Notes under the pieces: generated by a model | Seen by the model: the letters and a program-made list of their open reading frames with translations, nothing else | The model's database searches: none | What the model was told of the DNA's origin: nothing | Origin: a bacterium | GTDB lineage: Bacteria > Cyanobacteriota > Vampirovibrionia > Gastranaerophilales > Gastranaerophilaceae | Direction: 5' to 3' | NCBI GenBank assembly: GCA_017541565.1 | Contig: JAFXYU010000080.1 | Span: forward strand, 1-15,370 | Length of the DNA: 15,370 nucleotides | Shown: in pieces, positions 1 through 7,529 of the stretch | How positions within the stretch are numbered: position 1 is the first letter of the stretch | How the letters are laid out: every line of letters begins with the position of its first letter | Made by a program: the position numbers and the translations under genes

Positions 1-1544
1 GAACAAATAAAATTCTTAAAGACTCGGAACAAAATCTATCGGGTGATGATGTCCGTGAAGGTTTGACCGCAATCGTTTCGGTAAAAATTGAGAATCCCGA
101 ATTTGAAGGACAAACAAAGGAAAAACTCGGAAACTCCGAGACAATGGGCGCTGTTCAGGATGTTGTAAGAGAAAAACTCCAAGAGTGGTTGGAATTTAAC
201 CCGAAGATTTCAAGAACAATCATTGAAAAGACGCTTCAGGCACAACGTGCAAGAGAGGCGGCAAGAAAAGCAAGAGAACTTACAAGACGTAAATCTGTTT
301 TGGAAAACTCAACTCTTCCGGGAAAACTGGCAGACTGCTCAAACAGAGAACCCGAAAAATGCGAAATCTTTATTGTTGAGGGTGATTCGGCAGGAGGTTC
401 TGCAAAGCAGGGCAGAAACAGAATGTTTCAGGCTATTTTGCCTTTGAGAGGTAAAATTCTTAACGTTGAAAAAGCACGTCTTGATAAAATTTACGCAAAT
501 AACGAAATCCAGTCTATGGTACAGGCTTTCGGGATTACAATAAGCAAAAACGAAGAAGAATTTAACCTCGACAAACTTCGTTACCATAAAATAATTATCA
601 TGACCGATGCTGATGTTGACGGTGCGCACATAAGAACCCTGCTTTTGACGTTCTTCTTTAGATATGCTAAACCGCTTATCGAAAACGGGTTTGTCTATAT
701 CGCGCAGCCGCCGTTATTTAAGGTTACTCAGGGCAAAGTTTCCGAGTATCTTTATGACGAGCATGCTCTTGATAAAATGCTTAAAGAACGCGGTATCAAG
801 TCGTTAAGTTTGTCCGACAAAACAAAATCTAAAGTTAAAACGGGTGACGAATTGGCAGAACTTCTTGCGAACATGCAAACGTTCTACAAGGCTTATAACA
901 ATCCGATTTTGAATATTATTCCGTCGGTTGTTTTGAGAGGTCTTATCCGTTCAGAGGTTAAGCCTGAGGACTTTGAGGATCAGGAAAAAATGACCAAGGT
1001 TGTTGAATACCTTGACCACTACCTCAAAGACCACGCTGAAAACTATAACGTAACAGAGGCTAAAAATTACGGTGTTACACTCAAATACAGCGCCGAAGTT
1101 GCACGCTATGCAATTGAACTTCAACTGTTCGAAAATGAACGCGAAATGATTACGGCTAATATTATTAAGTCAAACGAATTTAAACGACTCAAAAATGCTT
1201 ATCCGCTTATCCGCGATTTCTTGATTGAAGAAGAAGAGAAATTGATTCTGGAAAGCGAAAACGGCGAAGTTGAGATTACATCATTTGAACAGTTACAAAA
1301 AATTGTTGACGACAGAGGTCAAAAAGGACTACAAATTCAGAGATTCAAAGGTCTTGGTGAAATGATGCCGCAGCAACTCTGGGAAACAACTATGGACCCT
1401 GAAACGAGAACTCTTCTGAAGGTCAACCTTGAAGATGCTATGATGTGCGACCAACTGTTCGACGTCTTGATGGGCGACAAGGTCGAACCAAGACGTGAGT
1501 TCATCGAAGCAAACGCAGTGTACGCAACCAATATTGATACATAA
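1..1544 (+). CDS. gyrB: DNA gyrase subunit B, 3' part (5' truncated by window edge)
   Basis: ATP-dependent type II topoisomerase subunit that, with GyrA, introduces negative supercoils. The reading frame is open from base 3 onward, so the gene enters from the left; the TTG near 63 is an internal Leu codon (DDVREGLTA motif), not a start. What remains is the end of the transducer domain, the Toprim domain ([10 protein letters not shown] with its catalytic Glu at 378-380; [10 protein letters not shown] acidic triad at 606-620) and the C-terminal tail ([34 protein letters not shown]). Between QPPLFKV (about 700-722) and RFKGLGEM (about 1340) lie roughly 170 extra residues that short Gram-positive-type GyrB lacks; this matches the insert in E. 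coli-type GyrB. It stops with TAA at 1542-1544, directly before a hairpin terminator. Identification is secure from the motifs. Confidence 0.98.
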   Translation, partial: TNKILKDSEQNLSGDDVREGLTAIVSVKIENPEFEGQTKEKLGNSETMGAVQDVVREKLQEWLEFNPKISRTIIEKTLQAQRAREAARKARELTRRKSVLENSTLPGKLADCSNREPEKCEIFIVEGDSAGGSAKQGRNRMFQAILPLRGKILNVEKARLDKIYANNEIQSMVQAFGITISKNEEEFNLDKLRYHKIIIMTDADVDGAHIRTLLLTFFFRYAKPLIENGFVYIAQPPLFKVTQGKVSEYLYDEHALDKMLKERGIKSLSLSDKTKSKVKTGDELAELLANMQTFYKAYNNPILNIIPSVVLRGLIRSEVKPEDFEDQEKMTKVVEYLDHYLKDHAENYNVTEAKNYGVTLKYSAEVARYAIELQLFENEREMITANIIKSNEFKRLKNAYPLIRDFLIEEEEKLILESENGEVEITSFEQLQKIVDDRGQKGLQIQRFKGLGEMMPQQLWETTMDPETRTLLKVNLEDAMMCDQLFDVLMGDKVEPRREFIEANAVYATNIDT

Positions 1545-1548
1545 TAAA

Positions 1549-1596
1549 TAAAAGGGTTTCTTCCTTTTTGGAAAAAGGAAGCGAAAAACTTTTAAT
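1549..1596 (+). terminator. Hairpin terminator of gyrB; also left copy of a 48-bp repeat
   Basis: A 10-bp perfect stem (1560-1569 with 1572-1581, CTTCCTTTTT/AAAAAGGAAG) lies just after the gyrB stop and is followed by a T-rich stretch around 1590-1595. It probably ends gyrB transcription. The whole 48-bp stretch is about 81% identical, without gaps, to the reverse complement of 4519-4566, so it is also one arm of an inverted pair around the methyltransferase/HNH cassette. Confidence 0.7.
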
Positions 1597-1600
1597 ATTC

Positions 1601-1659
1601 CTGTCGGCTCGCAAAGGCTAAATTTCAAAAACAATTTTATAATAACAGGCGAGCCTCAG
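1601..1659. repeat. Interrupted inverted repeat
   Basis: GGCTCGC at 1606-1612 is mirrored by GCGAGCC at 1649-1655 across a 36-nt AT-rich loop. After small bulges the pairing can extend with CTG (1601-1603) and CAG (1657-1659). There is no coding sequence here. It sits between the gyrB terminator and the terminator of the leftward regulator gene; its function is unknown. Confidence 0.4.
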
Positions 1660-1687
1660 AGTCTGACTACAAGCAATGATGAAAAAT

Positions 1688-1710
1688 CAGGCGGGCAAAA
1701 TGCCCGCCTG
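1688..1710 (-). terminator. Terminator downstream of the Xre regulator gene
   Basis: A perfect 10-bp GC-rich stem (CAGGCGGGCA at 1688-1697 and TGCCCGCCTG at 1701-1710) has an AAA loop. On the minus strand the hairpin is followed by ATTTTTCATC, a U-tract that fits rho-independent termination of the leftward gene ending at 1733. The plus-strand side (TATTAAATTTT) is also T-rich, so it may work in both directions. Confidence 0.75.
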
Positions 1711-1732
1711 TATTAAATTTTGAATAAGTTTT

Positions 1733-1969
1733 TTATACTGTGAAATTAAACAAATCTTTTAAATTTACATCAAGTGCTTTTGATAATTTATATAGACAAT
1801 AAACGGATGCAATTTTGTTGCCGAGTTCAAGTGCGCTGATATAGGTGCGGTCAACACCTATTGCAAAAGCCAATTTTTCTTGCGATAGATTTTTGTTTGA
1901 ACGGTAATGCTTTATAGCAACCCCGATTTTTTTTGACAATTCTCTTTTAATACTTTTATCCGAAATCAT
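1733..1969 (-). CDS. Small Xre-family HTH regulator (possible R-M controller protein)
   Basis: A 78-residue protein that is almost entirely a Cro/C1-type helix-turn-helix domain. The HTH core covers residues 29-50, with SQEKLAFAIG as helix 2, VDRTYISALE as recognition helix, and the ELG signature. The size matches C (controller) proteins of restriction-modification systems. It is transcribed divergently from the EcoRI-type methyltransferase, with a 144-bp shared upstream region where controller binding would affect both promoters. No Shine-Dalgarno sequence precedes the ATG; a CATAAT -10 box lies exactly 6 nt upstream, suggesting a leaderless transcript. Known for the family: sequence-specific dimeric DNA binding. 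Inferred: control of the adjacent cassette. It could instead be an unrelated Xre regulator. Confidence 0.9.
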   Translation of the reverse strand: MISDKSIKRELSKKIGVAIKHYRSNKNLSQEKLAFAIGVDRTYISALELGNKIASVYCLYKLSKALDVNLKDLFNFTV

Positions 1970-1975
1970 AAGAAT

Positions 1976-2004
1976 ATTATGATTTATATTACTAAAAGTA
2001 TCTA
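1976..2004 (-). promoter_or_regulatory. Leaderless-type promoter of the Xre regulator
   Basis: Reading the minus strand, TAGATA (2004-1999) and CATAAT (1981-1976) are 17 bp apart. The -10 box ends 6 nt before the ATG at 1969, so transcription should begin at or next to the start codon. The -35 box matches the consensus at 4 of 6 positions. Confidence 0.5.
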
Positions 2005-2034
2005 CCGACTATATGACAACATATTATTTACTGA

Positions 2035-2080
2035 TTATTAAAGATTTGCATGTCAAATATATTCATGATACATGTGACAT
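2035..2080 (+). promoter_or_regulatory. Putative methyltransferase promoter and operator
   Basis: In the 144-bp divergent region the best plus-strand -10 is TATATT (2058-2063), with TTATTA (2035-2040) 17 bp upstream as a weak -35. ATGTCA (2050-2055) and TGACAT (2075-2080) form a dyad around the -10, and a third TGACA lies at 2014-2018 on the xre side. These are plausible binding sites for the adjacent Xre protein. The start at 2114 has only a weak upstream GTGAG. This is a reading of symmetry, not a proven operator. Confidence 0.35.
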
Positions 2081-2113
2081 ATAGACATCAATTTTGTTTT
2101 CTGTGAGTTTGAA

Positions 2114-3316
2114 ATGGCTAATGATAATTTAAAGCATGCTAAAAAGGCAAAGAATGACGAGTTTTACACTCAATGGTGCGATATAGAAAAAGAGATAATG
2201 GCTTATGTTGAGTACAACAAGGATGTATTCAGAGGAAAAACGGTGCTACTACCTTGTGATGACCCCGAGTGGAGTAATTTTACAAAGTTCTTTGCACAAA
2301 ATTTTGAAGAATTTGGTTTAAAAAAATTGATAAGTACAAGTTATGCGTATGAAAGCAAAAAAGTTAATATGCCGTACCAAACATCATTGTTTGAAGAACA
2401 AGCCCCACACTTCGACCCCGATATTAATAAAATCAGAGGAAAAATATTTACACTTGACCATGATACTAATCAAAATGGTGTAATTGATATAGAGGATTTG
2501 GAGTGGCAATATTTAGAAGGTGACGGGGATTTTAGAAGTGATGAAGTTAAAAAACTGCGTAATGAATCTGATATTATTATAACGAACCCACCGTTTTCAC
2601 TTTTTCGGGAATTTCTTGCTTGGTTATTTGAGGAAGATAAAAAATTTATAATGATTGGAAATAAGAACTGCATTACGTATAAAGAAACATTTTCTAAAAT
2701 TAAAGAGAACAAAATGTGGGTTGGTAAAACTCCAATGAGTGTTGATTTATTATTCGGGGTTCCTAATGAAGAAGAACTTTTAAGTAGTAAAAAACTAGGG
2801 AGTGGTTATAGAATAGTTGACGGAAAGGTATTAGCACGAAGTCAGTCTATTTGGCTAACAAATATTGAACACGGAAGGCGACACCAGTCATTACAATTAA
2901 TGACTATGGCTGATAATATCAAGCATAGTAAACATAAAGAAATAAAGGGGTATGAATATCAAACTTATGAAAATTACAATGCAATAGAAGTACCATACAC
3001 GGACGCAATTCCTAGCAATTATGACGGGGTTATGGGGGTACCAATTAGTTTTTTGGATAAATACTGTCCAGAACAATTCAAAATTGTAGATTTGGGTATC
3101 GTTGGCAGTTGTAAATTTACAAACAACAGAAAAATGGAGATATTAGATAAAAACGGAAATGGCACTGGGAAATATACCTACAATGCAAAAGGTACTTTGT
3201 ACCGCAAGTTTAACAAAGATAAAGATACTTCCCCCGCATTTAAAGATGTGAACGACGGTACATTGTATTCAAGTATATATGCACGAGTATTAATACAAAA
3301 AAGGGGTAACAAATGA
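2114..3316 (+). CDS. EcoRI-type adenine-specific DNA methyltransferase
   Basis: A 400-residue enzyme expected to transfer methyl from S-adenosylmethionine to N6 of adenine within a specific DNA site. Features recalled from M.EcoRI (EcoRI methylase family) appear in the same order: AKNDEFYTQ near residues 12-20, CDDPEWSNF at 48-56 (SAM-binding region), GDGDFRS at 136-142, the catalytic NPPF at 158-161 in [19 protein letters not shown]-type and IKENKMW segments, and a [10 protein letters not shown] segment in the last third. It is somewhat longer than M.EcoRI. Part of the excess is an acidic stretch at 115-128 ([12 protein letters not shown]) that reads as an EF-hand-like calcium loop. Its stop overlaps the next start in ATGA (3313-3316), implying translational coupling to the HNH nuclease. 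Target specificity cannot be read from the sequence; GAATTC is only a family precedent. Confidence 0.93.
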   Translation: MANDNLKHAKKAKNDEFYTQWCDIEKEIMAYVEYNKDVFRGKTVLLPCDDPEWSNFTKFFAQNFEEFGLKKLISTSYAYESKKVNMPYQTSLFEEQAPHFDPDINKIRGKIFTLDHDTNQNGVIDIEDLEWQYLEGDGDFRSDEVKKLRNESDIIITNPPFSLFREFLAWLFEEDKKFIMIGNKNCITYKETFSKIKENKMWVGKTPMSVDLLFGVPNEEELLSSKKLGSGYRIVDGKVLARSQSIWLTNIEHGRRHQSLQLMTMADNIKHSKHKEIKGYEYQTYENYNAIEVPYTDAIPSNYDGVMGVPISFLDKYCPEQFKIVDLGIVGSCKFTNNRKMEILDKNGNGTGKYTYNAKGTLYRKFNKDKDTSPAFKDVNDGTLYSSIYARVLIQKRGNK

Positions 3317-4473
3317 AAACAGAACTGCATACAGAATGGTCGGTAAAGGATATTTGCGAAGGGTTTGTATATAATGAACTCGAAGGCAAAGGACTGTTCG
3401 GAATGAATGGTAAATTAACTATACAACCCGAATACCAACGTAACTACATCTATGCTGACGGGAAAAAAGATGTTGCCGTTATTGATTCAGTGTTAAAAGG
3501 TTATCCTATCGGGTTGATATATTTTAATAGACGTGAGGACGGACAACTTGAAGTATTAGACGGGCAACAACGTATAACAAGTTTAGGACGTTTTGTCACA
3601 AGTAAGTTTGCAATTGTTGATAACGGCACACCTCAATATTTTCGTGGTATTTCAAAAGACAAGCAAGACAAGATTCTGAACACAAAACTTTTGATATATG
3701 TGTGTGAAGGTACGGAATCCGAAATAAAGGAGTGGTTTAAAACAATAAATATTGTCGGAGTTCCGCTTAATCATCAGGAAGTGTTGAATGCAATATATTC
3801 AGGTACTTTTGTTACACTGGCAAAAGAGGAGTTCAGCAATTCAACAAATAGTAATATCAATAAATGGAGTTCCTATATTTCTGGCGTTGTTAACCGCCAA
3901 GAATATTTGGAATGTGCATTGTACTGGGTAAGTAAGGGGAATATAGAAGATTATATGTCAATGCACCGACATGATACTAATATTAATGAATTAAAAACGT
4001 ACTTCAACTCTGTTATTGACTGGGTAGACGGTTTGTTTGATGAAGTATATACCGAAATGAAAAGTATTGACTGGGGCAGATTATACGAACTTTATCATAA
4101 GCAACCATATAATAAACAAGAAGTTAACAAGGCAGTGGCGGATTTATATGCAGATGAATTTGTTAAAAATAAGAAGGGTATATTTGAATATGTTTTGGGC
4201 GGTAGTACAGACAGTAAGTTGTTAGAAGTCCGCATATTTGAAGAACGGGATAAGAAAACAGTATATGCTCGTCAAACAAAAGAAGCACAAGAAAAGGGCA
4301 TATCAAATTGCCCGTTGTGTGCATTAGGCAACGATAATAACAAGAATCGTATATGGCAGATAAAAGAAATGGACGCAGACCATGTAACTGCTTGGAGTAA
4401 GGGCGGGGCAACCGATATTTCAAACTGCCAGATGTTATGCAAAACCCACAATAGGGCAAAGGGGAATAAGTAG
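3313..4473 (+). CDS. DUF262 (GmrSD/ParB-like) protein with C-terminal HNH endonuclease domain
   Basis: A 386-residue protein and probable restriction nuclease of the cassette. The N-terminal half is a DUF262 domain with the YQRNY box (residues 41-45), a conserved hydrophobic stretch, KGYPIGLI at 62-69, and the hallmark DGQQR at 83-87. In GmrSD-like type IV systems this domain is linked to nucleotide-dependent activity. The last 54 residues form an HNH module: CPLC (333-336), DADH with the catalytic His at 357, a [12 protein letters not shown] stretch at 361-372, and LCKTHN with His379 and Asn380. AAGGGGT sits before the ATG, inside the methyltransferase end. Pairing a DUF262-HNH nuclease with an EcoRI-type methyltransferase suggests methylation-sensitive cleavage of foreign DNA, but whether it cuts unmethylated or modified DNA cannot be decided from sequence. 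Confidence 0.92.
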   Translation: MKTELHTEWSVKDICEGFVYNELEGKGLFGMNGKLTIQPEYQRNYIYADGKKDVAVIDSVLKGYPIGLIYFNRREDGQLEVLDGQQRITSLGRFVTSKFAIVDNGTPQYFRGISKDKQDKILNTKLLIYVCEGTESEIKEWFKTINIVGVPLNHQEVLNAIYSGTFVTLAKEEFSNSTNSNINKWSSYISGVVNRQEYLECALYWVSKGNIEDYMSMHRHDTNINELKTYFNSVIDWVDGLFDEVYTEMKSIDWGRLYELYHKQPYNKQEVNKAVADLYADEFVKNKKGIFEYVLGGSTDSKLLEVRIFEERDKKTVYARQTKEAQEKGISNCPLCALGNDNNKNRIWQIKEMDADHVTAWSKGGATDISNCQMLCKTHNRAKGNK

Positions 4474-4518
4474 TAAAAGCGATTAGTAAAAAGTTTTATT
4501 GCTGTCTCCCGACCTTTT

Positions 4519-4566
4519 ATTAAAAGTCTTTTGCTTCCCTTCTTTAGAAAGGAAGATACTCTTTTA
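4519..4566. terminator. Terminator after the HNH nuclease gene; right copy of the 48-bp repeat
   Basis: CTTCC (4534-4538) pairs with GGAAG (4551-4555), with an inner TTT/AAA, and the hairpin is followed by ATACTCTTTTAT on the plus strand. It probably ends the methyltransferase-nuclease operon. Reverse-complemented, the 48 bp align without gaps to 1549-1596 with about 9 mismatches. Similarity continues weakly inward through a shared GTCGG. Confidence 0.6.
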
Positions 4567-4662
4567 TACATTTACCCCCCCCAATTGTTAAATTTTGGTT
4601 AAAAAATCGGGGTTGGGATAGAAAGCGAGTAATAATAAAAGTGTTAAAAGAATTAGTAACTA

Positions 4663-4678
4663 CGGAACGGGTGTTCCG
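4663..4678 (+). other. Small hairpin in the hsp20 leader
   Basis: CGGAAC (4663-4668) and GTTCCG (4673-4678) form a perfect 6-bp stem with a GGGT loop, 28 nt before the hsp20 ATG. It does not cover the ribosome binding site (AAAGGAT, just upstream of the start), so an RNA-thermometer role is not supported. It may stabilise the leader or bind a protein. Confidence 0.35.
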
Positions 4679-4706
4679 CCTGTAAGAAAAGAAAGGATGG
4701 TTTATT

Positions 4707-5171
4707 ATGAAATTCTTAATTAAAAAGACACCGGACGGATTCATTAAATCAGTAAACGACGAAATCGCTTCTATTTTGAACAGGAATTTTGATAGCTTTT
4801 TCCCTGAGTACATTTATAACGAGGACTTAGGGTGTGAGGATAAGTATGCAATGCCGGTAGAACTTCATGAAAAAGAAACTGAGTACAGTGTAAAAGCAGA
4901 GTTGCCGGGGGTTAAGAAAGAGGATTTGGACATTGATATTGATAAGAATCACATCACTATTAATGCCAAAAAAGAAGAAGAACAACGTGAAGATACCAAA
5001 GGGTTCAGAAAATCAGAGTTTAAGTATGGCGAATTTTCAAGAACGGTTTATTTCCCTCAAGAAATTGATGTTGAAAAGACCGATGCAAAACTTGAACACG
5101 GTATCCTGCACATAACTGCTCCGAAGATTGAACTCAAGAATGACGGCAGAAAGAAACTTGAAATCAAGTAA
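4707..5171 (+). CDS. Small heat-shock protein, Hsp20/alpha-crystallin family
   Basis: A 154-residue ATP-independent holdase chaperone that binds unfolding proteins in the cytoplasm and passes them to ATP-dependent chaperones. The alpha-crystallin domain spans about residues 48-142, with AELPGV at 64-69 and the diagnostic GILHITAPK at 132-140 (the family's G-x-L-x-I-x-x-P-K strand). The C-terminus ends in LEIK, which fits the I/L-x-I anchor motif used for oligomer assembly. The short N-terminal arm (FIKSVNDEIASILNRNFDSFF) is the usual variable, amphipathic region. A Shine-Dalgarno-like AAAGGAT precedes the ATG. No CIRCE inverted repeat is visible upstream. It is monocistronic: the operon before ends in a terminator and a long inverted repeat follows. 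Confidence 0.95.
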   Translation: MKFLIKKTPDGFIKSVNDEIASILNRNFDSFFPEYIYNEDLGCEDKYAMPVELHEKETEYSVKAELPGVKKEDLDIDIDKNHITINAKKEEEQREDTKGFRKSEFKYGEFSRTVYFPQEIDVEKTDAKLEHGILHITAPKIELKNDGRKKLEIK

Positions 5172-5211
5172 GGGGTAAATAAGAGGGGTAAATGTTAAAT
5201 CTTATTATTGT

Positions 5212-5249
5212 GAAGGCGCAGTTTGTTATGTATAACAAACTGCGCCTTC
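5212..5249. repeat. Perfect 18-bp inverted repeat between hsp20 and priA
   Basis: GAAGGCGCAGTTTGTTAT (5212-5229) is mirrored exactly by ATAACAAACTGCGCCTTC (5232-5249) around a 2-nt centre. The stem would be very stable in RNA, but no clear T-run follows on the plus strand (GTATGAAAAAG), so a canonical rho-independent terminator is doubtful. It lies 41 nt after the hsp20 stop and 35 nt before the priA start, immediately upstream of the priA -10 box. It could be a terminator, transcript-stabilising hairpin or binding site. Confidence 0.7.
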
Positions 5250-5272
5250 GTATGAAAAAGTCGGATTTATAG

Positions 5273-5278
5273 TATAAT
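5273..5278 (+). promoter_or_regulatory. -10 box of priA, leaderless arrangement
   Basis: A consensus TATAAT sits exactly 6 nt before the ATG at 5285, with no Shine-Dalgarno sequence between them. The -35 region is poor (TATGAA at 5251-5256 at best, 16-bp spacing) and abuts the right arm of the 18-bp inverted repeat. Confidence 0.55.
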
Positions 5279-5284
5279 GTAGTT

Positions 5285-7489
5285 ATGAAATATGCACTTG
5301 TACTTGTTAATATCAAGGGGTTGGGAGTAAAGACTTTCACATATCTGATACCTGATGAGATGAGAGAAGAAATTCAAATCGGGCAGGCTGTTTTAGTGCC
5401 GTTTGGAAGACAAGGATTGCAAAACGCTTTTGTTGTCGGGTTTTCGGATTATGTTTCGGGAGATTTTCGGGTAAAAAAGATTAACCGCATTATTGATAAG
5501 ACTCCGCTTTTTTCGCTCAAATATTTAAAACTTCTTGAGTGGGTTGCAAATTATTATTGCTGTGATTTTGTAACGGTTTTGAATGCGGCGCTTCCGATGA
5601 AGTTGATTGATAAAAATGCAAAAACGGAACTCTCAATAGAGTGGATAAAATCTGACGGCGAAGGATTAACAAAAAGGCAGAAAGAGATTCTTGCGCTTTT
5701 AAAAGAGAAGGGCAAATGCTCAATTACGGAGTTTGAGGAGATTGCAAAAACTACTCGTGCAACGTTGAAAAAACTTGCTGAAGGCGGATTTGTAAAGATT
5801 AAGGAAGAGTATATATACAGAAACCCGCTTTCAATCTTCAAAGATATAGAAACAGAACCGTTGTTTGAACTTCAGGGCGAGCAGATTGAGGCTTACGAAG
5901 GTATTAAGGCAAAACTAAGGTCGCCAAATCCGATACTTTTACATGGGGTTACGGCATCCGGTAAGACCGAGGTTTATTTTAAACTTATTAAGGACGTTCT
6001 GGATTCGGGGAAAAATGTTCTTTTTCTTGCGCCGGAGATTGCGCTTGCGTCGCAGTTAACAAAAAGACTTGCCAGAAAATTCGGAATAAAAGAGGTTGCA
6101 ATCTGGCACAGCAGTATTTCTGACGGGGAAAAATATGATGTATGGCAAAGATTGTTTAAAAACGAAATCCGAATCCTTGCGGGTGCGCGTTCGGCGGTTT
6201 TTGCACCTTTGCAGGATATAGGTTTGATTATAATTGACGAGGAGCATGAAGGTGCATACAAGCAAACAAATCCCGCTCCGAGGTATGATGCAAGAATAGT
6301 TGCAAAAAGGCTGGCACAGTTCCATCAAGCGCCGCTTCTTTTAGGTTCGGCAACACCGGATGTTTCAACATATTACTATGCACAGAATAATAACAATCTT
6401 TTTGAGATGAAAAAGAGGTTCAACAATTCTCCGTTTGCAAAACCTCAGGTTATAAATATGCAGGAATACGGAAAGGCATCGTATCGCGGGATAATTTCAA
6501 AGCCGCTGCAGACAGAGATTACAGAAACGTTGGAGCGCGGTCAGCAGGTAATACTTTTGATGAACAGACGCGGATATTCCACTTATACTCAGTGCAAGGC
6601 ATGCGGAACGGTTATAGAGTGTCCCGATTGTTCGATACCTATGATCTGGCATACGAGTATCAAGAAACTCAAATGTCACTATTGTAACAGGGAGCAATCT
6701 TTTCCCGATTTTTGTCCTCAATGCGGGAGTGATGCACTTTCGACTTCCGGTGTCGGTACACAAAAAATTGAAACTCTTATAAAAGAACTTTATCCTGAGG
6801 CAAGGGTGGAAAGGATTGATAGTGACATTCTTACGAAGAAAAATGCTCACATAGAACTTTTGACGAGATTTCAGAAAAAAGAGATTGATATTTTGGTCGG
6901 AACGCAGATGATAGCAAAGGGACTGGACAATCCCAATGTTACTCTTGTAGGTGTTTTGAGCGCGGATTCCGGATTTTCTGTTCCTGATTATCGTGCGTCA
7001 GAAAGAGGGTTTCAACTTCTTACTCAGGTTGCGGGGCGTGCCGGAAGAGGCGAATACAAGGGAAAAGTATTGTTCCAGACTTATAATCCGGAGTATTACG
7101 CTTTTCAGACGGCAAAATCTCAGGACTACGAAAAATTTTTCGATACGGAAATCAAGTCAAGAGAAGAATTTGATTATCCGCCGTTCAGTCAGATTGTAAG
7201 ATTGATTCTTTCAAGTCAAAATAATTTTCGCGCCGAAAAATCAGCAATGGAGATTGCGATGAGATTTTCCACAATGACTGATAAATTCGGGTTTAGCGAG
7301 TATCTTGAAGTTCTTGGTCCGACACCGTGCGTCATAGAAAAACTCAACGGTTTTTACCGTTTTCAAATTCTTATTAAAAACAAACTTACCCAAAAAGGAC
7401 ACGATTTTATATCAAAATTTTTAAGCAAGATAGCGATACCCAAGGATATCAGACTTGCCGTTGATGTAGATCCGCTTGATATTTTATAG
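5285..7489 (+). CDS. priA: Primosomal replication restart helicase PriA
   Basis: A 734-residue 3'-to-5' superfamily 2 DNA helicase that recognises stalled or collapsed forks and starts replisome reloading. The N-terminal 3'-fork-binding and winged-helix regions come first (about 1-190). The helicase core has Walker A GVTASGKT at 221-228 and the DEEH box at 318-321. Helicase motifs V and VI follow: GTQMIAKGLD, and VAGRAGRGE near the end of the second lobe. Between them is the PriA-specific zinc-binding region with all eight cysteines: C437, C440, C446, C449, C464, C467, C477, C480. Length is normal for the family. The ATG at 5285 follows the -10 box by 6 nt, so the message is probably leaderless. 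Nothing appears broken. Confidence 0.97.
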   Translation: MKYALVLVNIKGLGVKTFTYLIPDEMREEIQIGQAVLVPFGRQGLQNAFVVGFSDYVSGDFRVKKINRIIDKTPLFSLKYLKLLEWVANYYCCDFVTVLNAALPMKLIDKNAKTELSIEWIKSDGEGLTKRQKEILALLKEKGKCSITEFEEIAKTTRATLKKLAEGGFVKIKEEYIYRNPLSIFKDIETEPLFELQGEQIEAYEGIKAKLRSPNPILLHGVTASGKTEVYFKLIKDVLDSGKNVLFLAPEIALASQLTKRLARKFGIKEVAIWHSSISDGEKYDVWQRLFKNEIRILAGARSAVFAPLQDIGLIIIDEEHEGAYKQTNPAPRYDARIVAKRLAQFHQAPLLLGSATPDVSTYYYAQNNNNLFEMKKRFNNSPFAKPQVINMQEYGKASYRGIISKPLQTEITETLERGQQVILLMNRRGYSTYTQCKACGTVIECPDCSIPMIWHTSIKKLKCHYCNREQSFPDFCPQCGSDALSTSGVGTQKIETLIKELYPEARVERIDSDILTKKNAHIELLTRFQKKEIDILVGTQMIAKGLDNPNVTLVGVLSADSGFSVPDYRASERGFQLLTQVAGRAGRGEYKGKVLFQTYNPEYYAFQTAKSQDYEKFFDTEIKSREEFDYPPFSQIVRLILSSQNNFRAEKSAMEIAMRFSTMTDKFGFSEYLEVLGPTPCVIEKLNGFYRFQILIKNKLTQKGHDFISKFLSKIAIPKDIRLAVDVDPLDIL

Positions 7490-7493
7490 AAAA

Positions 7494-7522
7494 TTGCGCT
7501 AATGCGGGTATTATTGTAAAAT
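7494..7522 (+). promoter_or_regulatory. Promoter of the GT2-radical SAM fusion gene, leaderless arrangement
   Basis: TTGCGC (7494-7499) and TAAAAT (7517-7522) are separated by 17 bp. The -10 box ends 7 nt before the ATG at 7530, leaving no room for a Shine-Dalgarno sequence. It begins 4 nt after the priA stop, so the gene likely has its own promoter. Confidence 0.6.
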
Positions 7523-7529
7523 TGATTGT

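Noticed and set aside
63..65. TTG as the start of a complete 493-residue protein
   Set aside because: The frame continues upstream with GyrB-like residues (DDVREGL), so this is an internal leucine of a truncated gene.
4575..4582. Run of eight C residues as a phase-variation tract
   Set aside because: It lies more than 120 nt upstream of hsp20, outside any coding frame or visible promoter spacer, so slippage would have no obvious effect.
4663..4678. hsp20 leader hairpin as an RNA thermometer
   Set aside because: The stem does not include or pair with the ribosome binding site.
5170..5193. Tandem AGGGGTAAAT repeats after hsp20, with AAGGGGTAAATAA also at about 14010
   Set aside because: Two short copies and one distant match are too little to define a repeat family or CRISPR-like array.
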